Shown piece after piece: positions 36,025 to 44,872 of a stretch of 64,000 nt of DNA. Each line of letters starts with the position of its first letter. Position 1 is the stretch's first letter. Where the stretch lies: positions 124,001-188,000 of the forward strand of contig NZ_BONP01000002.1 of NCBI RefSeq assembly GCF_016862775.1, written 5' to 3'. Under the pieces are notes generated by a model that saw only the letters and a list, made by a program, of their open reading frames with translations, made no database searches and was not told where the DNA came from. The translations under genes were made by a program, and so were the position numbers. The DNA is from Cellulomonas phragmiteti. GTDB taxonomy: Bacteria; Actinomycetota; Actinomycetes; Actinomycetales; Cellulomonadaceae.

Positions 36025-38798
36025 GGCCGGCCCAGCCGTCCGCCGGCGAGCACGCCGTCGGCCCACGCCGCCAGCCGCGCCCGGTCGACCTTGGAGTTGT
36101 GACGCACGTCGGTCGGCAGCTCCGGGACGACGAGCACGGCCACGGTGCCCGGCCCGACCGCGTCCCGCACCGCCGCGGTCAGCGCGGGCGTGGCCAGCCC
36201 GGGGCGGCGCGCCCCCGGGTCCGTCTCGACGACGACCACGAGCTGCTGCGTGCCGCGCGGCCCGACCCCGACGACGCCGGCGCGCCGCACGCCGGGCACG
36301 GTCTGCGCGCGCTGCTCGGGGCCGACCGGCGTCACCGGTCCGTCCGCGGTGACCAGGACGTGCGCGAGCCGCCCCTCGATCCAGAGGCGGCCGTCGGCGT
36401 CGAGGTGCCCGACGTCCCCGGTGCGGTGCCAGCGCGCCCCCGGTGCGAGGTCGTCGACGTCCGTGCGAAGGCGCGTACCCCCGTCGCCGTCCGGGGTGCC
36501 GCGCCGGCTCTCGCGGTCCGTCAGCCACAGCCGGTCGTAGTGGTCCTTGACGTGCGGCGCGGCCACGACGACCTCCCCGGTGACGTCCGGCGTCGCCGCG
36601 AGCGTCCCGGTCGCCCGGCCGTCGGCGTCCAGCGCGCTGATGCGCACGGTCACGCCGGCGGCGGGCCGCCCGACGCACACCCCTCCCGCCGCCCCGCCGG
36701 GCCCGGCCGCCCGGATCTCCGCCAGCGTCACGTCGGTGAGCAGCAGGCCCTCGGTCATGCCGTAGGGGGTGTGCGGCACCGCGCCGGGCAGCAGGTCCCC
36801 GACCTCGGCGAGCAGCCGCTCGCCCACCGGCGCACCCGCCGAGAGCAGCAGCCGCACCCCCGCGAGCGCCCGCTCGTCGTCGGCCGTCAGCTCTCCCGCG
36901 GTCGCCACGACGTTGGCGACGGCCGCGGGCGAGAGGAACACCGCGGTCGCGTCGACCGCACCGGCCGCGGCGGCGACCGCCCGCGCGGTCAGGGTGCGGG
37001 GAGCGGTGACGTCCATGTCGGGCGTGACGGAGCGGCAGCCGAGGGCCGGCCCGAGCAGCGCGAACGGCGCGAAGCCCGCCACGAGGCCCGTCCCGACACC
37101 CAGGTCGTACTGCGCCGCGAGCGCGTCGCGCATCGCCGCGAGCTGGCCGTGCGTGTACGCGACGCCCTTGGCGGGGCCTGTCGAGCCGGACGTGAACAGG
37201 ACCGCCGCGAGGTCGTCGGGTGACGGCGCGGGCGGCAGGTCCGCGCCCGCGCCCGCGTCGACGAGGTCCGGCAGGCTCGTCGTGACGCCCAGGGCCGCGG
37301 CGGTCAGCGGCGGCAGGGTCGTGGTCGACACGCGGCGCCCCGGCCAGCCGAGCGCGCGCGCCGCCGCCAGTCCCCGGCGCTCCCCCACGACCACGGTCGG
37401 CTGCGCCCCGCGCACCGCGCGGGTCAGCCCGCGGGGGCCCAGCCCGGCGTCGGCGACGACGACGACGGCGCCGAGGCGCAGGCACGCGTAGAGGGTGGCC
37501 GTGAGGTCGGCGCCCGGCGGGACGAGCAGCGACACACGGTCCCCGCGCTCCACGCCGGCCGCGTGCAGGCCGGCGGCGAGCTCGCGCACCCGCCGGGCGA
37601 GCAGGCGCCACGACACGGTGCGGACCCCGCCGCCGGTGGACGGCGCCATCTCGACCAGTGCGGTCGAGTCGTCGTCCGCGAGCGCGTCGAGGTGGTGCCA
37701 CATGGGCGCGCGCGGCGTCGCCGGGGGTGCGGCGGGCGTGCGGTCGTCGTCGGTGCTGCGGTGGTCCGCGAGCCAGGTGAGGACGGCACCGGCGGTGTCG
37801 GCGTCCTCCGTGAGGAGGTGACCGGCGCCCTCGTACCGGTGCACCCGGGCGTGCGGGAGTCGCTCGAGCAGGTCGACGAGGTACGGCTCACCGAACACGG
37901 GGTCCCGCGGGCCCCACAGCAGCAGCACCGGGACGTCGAGGGTGCGGGTCCCCTCGGCGATCCGGTCGAGCTCGTCCGCGCTGGGGTGCTCCGGGCCGGC
38001 GGGGATGTCGGCGACGAACCCGCCGACGCCGGACCGACGCCCGGCGGTCCGGTACGGCGCCCGGTAGGCGTCCTTGACGTCCGCGGGCAGCGCCGGGTGC
38101 GCGAGGGCGAGCGTCGTCTCGAGGAACGCGGGGGTGGTGACGGTGGACGCGGCGAGCCCGCGCAGCGCGAGCCGCAGCGGCGCGGGGATCGGGGTGTCCT
38201 CGGGGTGGTGCACGGCGGTGTCGAGCAGCACGACGCCCGCGAGCGCGTCGCGGTGGTCCACGGCCCAGCCGAGGGAGACGACACCACCCCAGTCGTGCCC
38301 GACCGTCACGACCGGCCCGTCGAGCCCGAGCGCCCCGGTGAGGTCCGCCAGGTCCTGCACCCGGCGGCGCAGGGTGCGGTGCGTGCCGGTGCGCTCGGAG
38401 AAGCCCATGTCGAGCTGGTCGACGGCGACGACGCGCCACGCGCCGGGCGTCGGGCCGTCGGGAGTGGCGCCGTCGGGGGTTGCGGCGTCGAGGGTCGCGG
38501 CGACCAGGTCGCGCCACAGGTACGACCAGGTGGGGTTGCCGTGGACGCACAGCAGGGTGCCGACGACCGGCGTGCCGCGCTCGGCGAGCAGCGGGCCGGT
38601 GTCGAGGACGTGCCAGGTGCGGGTCGCGACGTCGGCGGGGCCCGCGGTGCCCGGTGGTGCGTCGAGCGGCGTCTCGGGGACCTCGACGAGGCGCGACCAC
38701 GCCGGGTCGAGCCCGGGCAGCCCGCTCGGGGGGAGCTCGGCGGGCGCGACGGCCGGGGACGGCAGGCGCGCGGCCGGTCCCGCGGCGCGACCCGTCAC
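36021..38798 (-). CDS. oleBC: OleBC fusion: beta-lactone decarboxylase plus beta-lactone synthetase
   Basis: A 925-residue two-part enzyme. Residues about 40-335 are an alpha/beta hydrolase of the haloalkane-dehalogenase type, with nucleophile aspartate in VGHDWGGVVSLG and base histidine in EGAGHLL: this is OleB, which removes CO2 from a beta-lactone to leave a cis-alkene. Residues about 370-920 are an AMP-ligase-fold OleC (LFTSGSTGPAKGVAYTHGQ, YGMTEGLLLTD, RTGDVGHLD), which closes the beta-lactone. OleB-OleC fusions are known in actinobacteria. The GTG overlaps the oleA stop by four bases and its stop overlaps the oleD start. Confidence 0.92.
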   Translation of the reverse strand: MTGRAAGPAARLPSPAVAPAELPPSGLPGLDPAWSRLVEVPETPLDAPPGTAGPADVATRTWHVLDTGPLLAERGTPVVGTLLCVHGNPTWSYLWRDLVAATLDAATPDGATPDGPTPGAWRVVAVDQLDMGFSERTGTHRTLRRRVQDLADLTGALGLDGPVVTVGHDWGGVVSLGWAVDHRDALAGVVLLDTAVHHPEDTPIPAPLRLALRGLAASTVTTPAFLETTLALAHPALPADVKDAYRAPYRTAGRRSGVGGFVADIPAGPEHPSADELDRIAEGTRTLDVPVLLLWGPRDPVFGEPYLVDLLERLPHARVHRYEGAGHLLTEDADTAGAVLTWLADHRSTDDDRTPAAPPATPRAPMWHHLDALADDDSTALVEMAPSTGGGVRTVSWRLLARRVRELAAGLHAAGVERGDRVSLLVPPGADLTATLYACLRLGAVVVVADAGLGPRGLTRAVRGAQPTVVVGERRGLAAARALGWPGRRVSTTTLPPLTAAALGVTTSLPDLVDAGAGADLPPAPSPDDLAAVLFTSGSTGPAKGVAYTHGQLAAMRDALAAQYDLGVGTGLVAGFAPFALLGPALGCRSVTPDMDVTAPRTLTARAVAAAAGAVDATAVFLSPAAVANVVATAGELTADDERALAGVRLLLSAGAPVGERLLAEVGDLLPGAVPHTPYGMTEGLLLTDVTLAEIRAAGPGGAAGGVCVGRPAAGVTVRISALDADGRATGTLAATPDVTGEVVVAAPHVKDHYDRLWLTDRESRRGTPDGDGGTRLRTDVDDLAPGARWHRTGDVGHLDADGRLWIEGRLAHVLVTADGPVTPVGPEQRAQTVPGVRRAGVVGVGPRGTQQLVVVVETDPGARRPGLATPALTAAVRDAVGPGTVAVLVVPELPTDVRHNSKVDRARLAAWADGVLAGGRLGRP

Positions 38799-39817
38799 CA
38801 GGCGATCTCGAGCATCGCGGTGTTGATGCCGGAGCCGACGCCCATGAGCAGGACGCGGTCCCCGGGTGTGAGGCTCGCGGCCTCCTGCGCGAGCGTGATG
38901 GGGATGGACGCGGGCCCGACGTTGCCGAACCGGGGGTAGGTCAGCGGCACCCGGGACCTGTCCAGCCGGGCCGCCTTGACGATCGCGTCGGTGTGCACGT
39001 CGGAGACCTGGTGGAGGACGTAGCGGTCCATGTCCGACCAGTCGAACTGCTCGCGCGCCTCCTGCCACGCCGCCATGACCAGCTGCATGCCGCCCTTGAG
39101 CAGCGCCTTGGCGTCGGTGTACATGCCGTTGACGCCCCCGACGCACAGGTCGTTGAACTGCGTCGCGGCCCGGGTGACGCCGCCGACGAGCCGGTGCCCG
39201 GACGGGTGCGCGTCGGCACGCCCGAGCACGGCGGCCGCCGCCCCCGACCCCAGGGTGAGGGTCGGGAACTCCCGCATGAAGTCGGCACGCGTCGTCCCCT
39301 CGCGGGACAGCCGCGCGACGGTGTGGTGCTGCACCTCGTCGGCGTCCTCGCCGTTGACGACCAGGGCGTAGTCGATCTGCCCCGCGTCGATGAGCTGGGC
39401 GGCCAGGCTCATGCCGTTGACGAACCCCAGGCACGCGTTCGCGATGTCGAAGTTCACGGCCGACGACGGCAGTCCCAGCCCGTGGTGCATGCGCACCGCG
39501 ACGGACGGCTCGAGGTGCGGCCGCGTGACGGAGGTGTTGACGAGCAGGCCGATGCGCCCGCGGTCGACGCCCGCCTCGGCGAGCGCCTTCTCCCCCGCCT
39601 CGACGGTCGCGGTGTCGAAGCTCTGCCCCTCGGCCCAGTTGCGCCGCTCGTGGACGCCCGCGATGCGCTCGAGCAGACCCGCAGGCAGGCGCAGCCGGTC
39701 CAGGACGGGCCGCAGCCGGGCGTCGAGCTCGGCGGAGGTGGTCACCCGGTCGGGGACGACGGCCGCCAGGGACAGCAGAGCTGCGTTGCGGTACGTCGAT
39801 GTCGCGTTGCCGGCCAC
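38795..39817 (-). CDS. oleA: OleA: thiolase-fold acyl-CoA condensing enzyme
   Basis: A 340-residue thiolase-superfamily protein. The catalytic cysteine is in DIANACLGFVNGM, the histidine in VLHQVSDVHTDAI and the asparagine in RFGNVGPASIPI; the glutamate in RPHLEPSVAV fits the OleA-specific general base. OleA joins two fatty acyl-CoAs head to head into a beta-keto acid, the committed step to long-chain olefins. It is first of three genes linked by 4-base overlaps. FabH-like enzymes are excluded by the oleBC and oleD neighbours. Confidence 0.92.
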   Translation of the reverse strand: MAGNATSTYRNAALLSLAAVVPDRVTTSAELDARLRPVLDRLRLPAGLLERIAGVHERRNWAEGQSFDTATVEAGEKALAEAGVDRGRIGLLVNTSVTRPHLEPSVAVRMHHGLGLPSSAVNFDIANACLGFVNGMSLAAQLIDAGQIDYALVVNGEDADEVQHHTVARLSREGTTRADFMREFPTLTLGSGAAAAVLGRADAHPSGHRLVGGVTRAATQFNDLCVGGVNGMYTDAKALLKGGMQLVMAAWQEAREQFDWSDMDRYVLHQVSDVHTDAIVKAARLDRSRVPLTYPRFGNVGPASIPITLAQEAASLTPGDRVLLMGVGSGINTAMLEIAW

Positions 39818-39906
39818 TCACACGCCCCTCGGTTCGGAGACCTCATCCTCCCCTGCCGGGTGCGTGCGTGCACGGGGTGTTCCGGGTGTGGACGGTCACG
39901 ACGGTC

Positions 39907-39960
39907 GGGACCCCCGGCGGGGGCGGGGCCGTGGACGGCCCTCGCCCCCGTCGGGGACCC
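39907..39960. terminator. Imperfect GC hairpin between the GH10 gene and the ole operon
   Basis: A long imperfect inverted repeat pairs a left arm near gggacccccggcgggggcg with a right arm near cgcccccgtcggggaccc. It lies just after the GH10 stop on the minus strand and before the oleA start, so it probably ends the xylanase transcript. Confidence 0.55.
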
Positions 39961-39975
39961 GGTGGACGGGCGTCG

Positions 39976-41955
39976 TCAGGACCGCGGCGGGCCCGGGTTG
40001 CCGGGTGCGCCGGGGCCGCCCGGGGTCCCGGGCTTGCCGGGCTTGCTGGGCTTGCTCGGCTTGCTGGGCTTGCTCGGCTTGCTGGGCTTCGTCTCCAGGC
40101 CCGCGACCGCCTCGCGGAGCGCTGCCGTGGCCGCGTTCACCTTGGCCTGCGGACCGCCCTTGGCGAGGACCGCCGTGGCCTGCCCCTGCGCCTTCTTCAC
40201 CGCGGCGACGCTGCGCCCGGTGTAGGTGCCGCCGCGCAGGTCCAGCGCGGCGGCCTCGGCCAGCGCACGCTCGAGCGCCGAGGTGTCGGTCACCGGTGCC
40301 CGCAGGCCCAGCCACTTCTCGGGATCGGCGCTGGCGGCCGCCCCGAGCTTCTCGGAGAAGTCGCTGTTGAACAGCAGCGGGTTGTGGGTGGACCGCCAGC
40401 TGAGCTGGTCGGTCATGCCCCAGAACGTCACCCGGTCGATGTCGGTCGAGTACTTCTTGTAGACGGCGAAGTACTCGGCGAACCGCTGGGCCTGGATCGC
40501 CTCGAGCTCGGCCCGGTTCTCGATCTTGCCGACCCAGTAGTCGAACTCCCCGCGGGAGATCCGGTCGGCGACGGACGGGTCGGTCAGGTCGCGGTACGCG
40601 GCCCGGTCGTCGCCCTCGGGCTGGCCGTTCCACGCCTCCCAGACCTGCAGGTCCAGCTCGCTGATGCTGGCCCGGAACCCGGCGCCGATGATCAGCTGCA
40701 GCGAACGCTCGACCGAGGCGTGGTCCGAGCACGCCCCGGGCCGCCACTCCTCGGCCGCGTCGTCGACGAGCTGCGGCAGGCGGGTGTGGCCGGAGCACGC
40801 GAAGGCCGGCGTCTGGTTGATGTAGTTGTGCGACTGCAGGCCGATGGCCTCGACCAGCGGACGCGGGTCCTCGGGGTGCTCGGCCGCGTACCGGGTGTTG
40901 AGGTCGGTGGCCATCGCGATGATCGCCCGGGCCTTGCCGGCGGACTGGAAGACGTTGAAGTCGTTGTACTCCAGGCGGGTCTCCGGGCCGTACGTCCGCG
41001 CCAGCACGAACGCGTCGTACAGGAAGTCCGAGGGGTGCTCCCCGGCCGCGGTGTCGGCCCCGTTGGCGTACGACGTCCACCAGCGCGAGAAGCCGCCGTT
41101 GGGCCCGCCGCGCAGGTAGTCGCGCCAGTCCTGCGTCGCGGGGTCGAACGTGTCGAGCCCGTCGACGAACGCCTCGTTGACGACGTCCCAGGAGACGGCG
41201 CGCCCCTGGAAGTGCGTGAGGACCGCCTCGATGTAGCGCTCCATGTTGGCCCGCGCCTGCGCGCGGGTGCCGCCGGTGGTGCCGCTGTTGATGCGGGCCG
41301 GCGACTGCCCGTGCCAGACCAGCACGTGCCCGTGGACCTTCATGCCGCGCGCGAGCGTCTGGTCGACGAAGGCGTCCGCGGGGGCGAAGTTGAACGTGAA
41401 CTCGCCGGTCTCGGGGTCGATGTTGTCGTTGGGCAGCAGCTGGTCCGGCTTCATGTTGTTCTCGGCCGTCATGACGCCGTAGTGCCGGTCGACGGTCGCG
41501 GAGTTCGGCGAGCCGGGAGCGTACGTCTGCGGGTTGGAGTAGATGTTGCCCACGTCGAAGTAGTCGCGGTAGGCGTGCTTGAGCGACGCCATCTGCGGGC
41601 GGAACGTGGTCTCGAGGACCACGTCCGCCTCGGGCATCGTGAAGGAGCCGACGCGGGCGCCGATCCACCCCAGCTCGGCCGACGTCCACCCGCCCCACAC
41701 GTGGGACGCGGCCGGCGTCGCCGTCAGCTCGACCGTCTCACCGGCCTCGTAGGTGCCCGCGCCGGTGGCGGCGCCGTTCCCCGAGACCAGGATCTCGACG
41801 TCGAAAGTCTCGGTCGCGGCATGCGCCGGGACCGCCAGGCCGACCGCGGCCAGCGCGACCGCCAGTCCCGCCCCCGTCCACCGCGCCGCCCAGCGGCGGG
41901 TCCCGCCCTGCGCTGCTCCTGCCCCGTCACGTCGTCGTGTGGTGCGTCGAATCAC
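39976..41955 (-). CDS. Secreted GH10 endo-beta-1,4-xylanase with N-terminal beta repeat and C-terminal FIVAR-like domain
   Basis: A 659-residue protein with a signal peptide (ending PAHAA, about residue 46). A beta-repeat of InlB B-type follows (about 48-120, ending MPEADVVLETTFRP). The GH10 barrel runs from about 125 to 560, with HGHVLVWHGQSP, acid/base glutamate in WDVVNEAFV and nucleophile in SISELDLQVW; an insertion with two cysteines lies between them. A helical domain resembling FIVAR (LERALAEAAALDLRGGTYTG) and a KPS-repeat, Gly/Pro-rich tail follow. GTG at 41955 has a GGGGGGAA upstream. It cuts xylan outside the cell; the accessory domains may bind polysaccharide or wall. Confidence 0.92.
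   Translation of the reverse strand: MIRRTTRRRDGAGAAQGGTRRWAARWTGAGLAVALAAVGLAVPAHAATETFDVEILVSGNGAATGAGTYEAGETVELTATPAASHVWGGWTSAELGWIGARVGSFTMPEADVVLETTFRPQMASLKHAYRDYFDVGNIYSNPQTYAPGSPNSATVDRHYGVMTAENNMKPDQLLPNDNIDPETGEFTFNFAPADAFVDQTLARGMKVHGHVLVWHGQSPARINSGTTGGTRAQARANMERYIEAVLTHFQGRAVSWDVVNEAFVDGLDTFDPATQDWRDYLRGGPNGGFSRWWTSYANGADTAAGEHPSDFLYDAFVLARTYGPETRLEYNDFNVFQSAGKARAIIAMATDLNTRYAAEHPEDPRPLVEAIGLQSHNYINQTPAFACSGHTRLPQLVDDAAEEWRPGACSDHASVERSLQLIIGAGFRASISELDLQVWEAWNGQPEGDDRAAYRDLTDPSVADRISRGEFDYWVGKIENRAELEAIQAQRFAEYFAVYKKYSTDIDRVTFWGMTDQLSWRSTHNPLLFNSDFSEKLGAAASADPEKWLGLRAPVTDTSALERALAEAAALDLRGGTYTGRSVAAVKKAQGQATAVLAKGGPQAKVNAATAALREAVAGLETKPSKPSKPSKPSKPSKPGKPGTPGGPGAPGNPGPPRS
40031..40089 (-). 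repeat. 9-bp tandem repeat encoding the KPS tail of the GH10 xylanase
   Basis: The unit gcttgctgg/c recurs about six times and encodes the KPSKPSKPSKPSKPG tail. Its in-frame length makes copy-number change silent to the frame. Confidence 0.85.
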
Positions 41956-42109
41956 GATCGGTTCCCCCCGCGTGTCCTGCTCCGGAGCCGACGCGTGCAG
42001 GAGGTGAGCCCCCACCGGCCGGCATCTGTCCGTGCGCCCCCGGGGCCGCAGCTGTCGCCGACCATCGCCGACAGGGCCCGGGCACGGCCGCGGCGTGCTC
42101 TGGCGACAG

Positions 42110-42123
42110 TGTCGACGTCGACA
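42110..42123. promoter_or_regulatory. Perfect palindrome upstream of the GH10 gene
   Basis: TGTCGACGTCGACA, a 14-bp perfect palindrome about 155 bases upstream of the GH10 GTG, flanked by cgacag on both sides. In a genome this rich in GTCGAC words it may be chance; the flanking repeats make it worth noting. Confidence 0.3.
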
Positions 42124-42359
42124 TCGACAGAGAACGCGCGCTCGGCCGTACGGGTGACAACGTAGGGAGGGGTGTGGGTGACGTCAAGGTGTGGGGGCGC
42201 GTCGCGGCGTGTGCGACCGGGACCCGCCGGAGTACCCGGCCCCGGCTCGCCTGCGCGGGGCGCGACGCACTCAGGAGGCCGTGATCCGGCGCAGGACCGT
42301 TCGACCCTGTCGTGCCCGTGACCGTGCCCGTGACCGTGCCCGTGCCCGGGGCCGAGCTG

Positions 42360-42550
42360 CGCACGCCGGTGCCGGCACCAGCCGAGCGGCGTGCTCCGGA
42401 ACCTGGTGTCGCGGCGCGTGGGGTCGGCGCCGTGGACGACGAGGCGGTCGACGCTGTCGGCCCGCCCGACCACGCGGCCTGGTGCAGCGCCGTGGACCCG
42501 TCGCGGTCGACGCCGCGCAGCCAGGTGGAGGAGATCGTCGTCGACTGCGG
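42360..42550 (-). pseudogene. Ankyrin-repeat gene remnant with a frameshift
   Basis: On the minus strand one frame reads LRGVDRDGSTALHQAAW, an ankyrin-repeat start. Near 42473 the reading shifts frame and continues GRADSVDRLVVHGADPTRRD, then RSTPLGW, the rest of the same ankyrin repeat and the start of the next. Neither frame has a good start or further repeats. The remaining part of the 41956-42669 interval has no gene I can support; it should hold the GH10 promoter and includes short 12-bp gtgcccgtgacc repeats near 42313-42350. Confidence 0.55.
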
Positions 42551-42669
42551 ATTCCTCGTCGTGCTGGGAGGTGGACTCGGTCCTGCCCGCGGGCCCGGTG
42601 GCGCCCTCCGCGCCACTGCCGACTCGAGCCAGGGCGCAGGTCGCGCGCAGCGGTGCGGCGGTGGCGGGC

Positions 42670-43275
42670 TCAGACGCCGCCGGGCTCCCGACGTCCGGCG
42701 CAGGCCGCGGTGACCGCGATCCCGGCCAAGATGCGCCCCCGCGCGACGGCGTCGTCGCCGGCTCCGCGCAGGAAGGCGGACAGCGTGCCGTCGTAGGCCA
42801 TCAGGACGTCGTCGGCCAGGGCGTCGGGGTCGGCGACCGGGAGGTCGGCGGCGAGCGAGCGCAGGCGGTCGCGCAGGTGGGCGGTCTCGGCGGCCACGAC
42901 GGCCCGCGCGGGGTGGTCGGGGCCGGGGAGCTCGACGGCCGTCGCCAGGAACGCGCAGCCTCGCGTCGCGGGCTGGTCGTCGCGAAACCGTGCCAGCGCG
43001 TCGAAGACCGCCAGCAGGCGGTCCTCGGGCGTCGTCGCGGCGGCGACGGCGTCGTCCCAGACGCGGCACCAGCGGGCGAGACGACGCTCGAGGTAGGCCG
43101 CGACGAGCGAGTCCTTGCCGCCGAAGTGGGCGTAGAGCGTGGCCGTCGAGACACCCGCCTCCGCGATCACCGCGTCCACGCCCGTGCGGGCGATCCCGTC
43201 GCGGTGGAACAGCGTCTCCGCGGCGTCCAGGACCCGTTCGCGCACGGCCGGGCCACGCACCTGTCGCACCGTCAC
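42670..43275 (-). CDS. TetR-family transcriptional regulator
   Basis: A 201-residue regulator. The N-terminal TetR HTH is clear: RERVLDAAETLFHRDGIARTGVDAVIAEAGVSTATLYAHFGGKDSLVAAYL. The C-terminal ligand domain is helical. It is divergent from an MFS transporter, with a perfect palindrome between them, the usual layout of a drug-responsive repressor and its efflux pump. GTG start. Confidence 0.92.
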   Translation of the reverse strand: MTVRQVRGPAVRERVLDAAETLFHRDGIARTGVDAVIAEAGVSTATLYAHFGGKDSLVAAYLERRLARWCRVWDDAVAAATTPEDRLLAVFDALARFRDDQPATRGCAFLATAVELPGPDHPARAVVAAETAHLRDRLRSLAADLPVADPDALADDVLMAYDGTLSAFLRGAGDDAVARGRILAGIAVTAACAGRREPGGV

Positions 43276-43303
43276 ACCATCAACTGTAACGTCGGTTCTG
43301 GTA

Positions 43304-43315
43304 CAACGATCGTTG
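43304..43315. promoter_or_regulatory. Candidate TetR operator between the regulator and MFS genes
   Basis: CAACGATCGTTG is a perfect 12-bp palindrome in the 56-bp divergent gap between the TetR and MFS starts. A second gtaacgtcggtt stretch just to its left may be a half-site. Confidence 0.6.
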
Positions 43316-43331
43316 CAGATAGGAGGCGCCC

Positions 43332-44579
43332 GTGGCCGGTCGCCGGGCCACCGCCCTCGTCGCCGCGGGCACAGCCCTGATCGCCTGCACCTACGGGCTG
43401 GCGCGCTACGGCTACGGACTGTTCCTGCCGGCCTTCCGCAGCGACTTCGCCCTGTCCCCGACCCTGGCGGGGCTGCTGGCCACGGGCGGCTTCAGCTCCT
43501 ACTGCGCCGCGGCCCTGCTGGCGCCACGCCTCGTGGGGACCGGCCGGTCGCGGTCCGCCGCGGCGCTCGCGGGAGCGCTCGCCGCCGCGGGCTGCGTCGC
43601 GGTCGCGGCAGCGCAGGACGTCGCCGTGCTGGGGGTCGCGGTCCTCGTCGCCGGGAGCGGCGCGGGCCTGGCCTCACCCGCGCTCGTGGCCCTGGTCGAC
43701 CGGACCGTCCCCCTCGACCAGCGCCCGCGCGCGCAGACCGTGGTCAACGCCGGCACCGGTCTGGGCGTCGCGCTCGCCGGGCCGCTCGCCCTGGTCCTGA
43801 CCGGGAGCTGGCGCGTCGCGTGGCTGTGCTTCGCGCTGCTCACCGTCCTGGCGACCGTCGCGACCCTGCGCGCGGCGGCGGCCGACGACCCCCCACCGGC
43901 TGCACGCGCCACGGGACCAGCCCCGGTGCCCTGGCGCCGGCTGCGGCCCGCGATCGCCGCCGCCCTGCTCGCCGGGGCCGGCAGCGCCGCGGTGTGGACC
44001 TTCGGACGCGACCTCGTCGTGACCGACGGCGGGCTCGGCGCCGGCCAGTCCACGGCCTTCTGGATCCTGCTCGGCGCCGCCGGCATCACCGGGTCCGTCG
44101 CCGGCGACGCCGTGCAGCGGTGGGGTGTCCCCCGTTCCTGGACGGCGCTGGCGCTGACCGTCGCCGCCGCCACCGGCGGGCTCGCCCTGGCCCCCGGCAC
44201 GCACGCCGTCGCGTTCACCTGCGCCGCCGTCTTCGGCGGCTCCTACGTCGCCCTGTCCGGCGTCCTGATCGCCTGGGGCACCGACCTCCACCCCGACTCG
44301 CCCGGCACCGCCAACGCCGTCCTCTTCACCACCCTCGCCGCCGGTCAGGCGCTGGGCGCGCTCGCGCTCGGCGGGGTGGCCGAGGTCACCGGCTCGCCCA
44401 CCGCCCCGTTCGTCCTCGCCGCGGTCGTCACCGCCGCGAGCTGCCTCCCGCTGGTCGGGTGGCTGGGTGGCGGCCGGCACCCCGCCGCGTCAGCCGATCG
44501 ATCGACGCCACGATCGACCGACCCGCGCGCCGGGCGGGCGATCCGGGATCGCCGCCCCGCACGCAGACTCGACCCATGA
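43332..44579 (+). CDS. MFS transporter, YbfB/YfcJ-like
   Basis: A 415-residue protein with 12 hydrophobic helices. The start LIACTYGLARYGYGLFLPAFRSDFALSPTLAGLL is typical of the YbfB/Bcr-like MFS group (YGxxRYxxxLxxPxMxxxxxLS). Probably exports a toxic compound sensed by the divergent TetR. The C-terminal tail is arginine-rich and ends four bases into the following remnant gene. Confidence 0.88.
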   Translation: MAGRRATALVAAGTALIACTYGLARYGYGLFLPAFRSDFALSPTLAGLLATGGFSSYCAAALLAPRLVGTGRSRSAAALAGALAAAGCVAVAAAQDVAVLGVAVLVAGSGAGLASPALVALVDRTVPLDQRPRAQTVVNAGTGLGVALAGPLALVLTGSWRVAWLCFALLTVLATVATLRAAAADDPPPAARATGPAPVPWRRLRPAIAAALLAGAGSAAVWTFGRDLVVTDGGLGAGQSTAFWILLGAAGITGSVAGDAVQRWGVPRSWTALALTVAAATGGLALAPGTHAVAFTCAAVFGGSYVALSGVLIAWGTDLHPDSPGTANAVLFTTLAAGQALGALALGGVAEVTGSPTAPFVLAAVVTAASCLPLVGWLGGGRHPAASADRSTPRSTDPRAGRAIRDRRPARRLDP

Positions 44580-44800
44580 CCGTCGACGTCACGCACCTCC
44601 ACAAGCGCAACGAGCGACGCCGGCGGTCGAGGACGTCTCCGCCGCGGTCGAGTGCCTCACCGGACGCACCGCCGATCGCGGAACGCTCTCGGTGCTCGGC
44701 CTCGATCCCCGGCGGGACCGCGCCGAGCTGCGGCAACGCGTCGGGTTTCAGCTGCAGGAGAGCCGGCTGGCACCGACGCGGGCTGCTGAGATGACGGTGA
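44576..44800 (+). pseudogene. ABC-transporter ATPase remnant missing Walker A
   Basis: An ATG at 44576 opens MTVDVTHLHKR, an ABC ATPase start. After a frame change near 44606 the sequence continues TPAVEDVSAAVECLTGRTADRGTLSVLGLDPRRDRAELR and QRVGFQLQESRLAPT, the usual segments around the Walker A and Q-loop of drug-export ATPases. The part that should hold GPNGAGKTT, about 20 codons, is cleanly absent between AVE and ECLTG. The reading then decays. A frameshift and an internal deletion make a working ATPase very unlikely. Confidence 0.7.
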
Positions 44801-44872
44801 GGGTGGCCCTCCCGAGCGTCGCGTCCGACCCCGTCCCTCATCCCCCGCCACCGCGGTGCCGATGCCTCGGAC

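Noticed and set aside
41952..42473. A minus-strand frame with GHGHGHGHGH that looks like a metal-binding protein
   Set aside because: The His-Gly run comes from gtgcccgtgacc DNA repeats and follows a frame-shifted ankyrin fragment; no convincing start.
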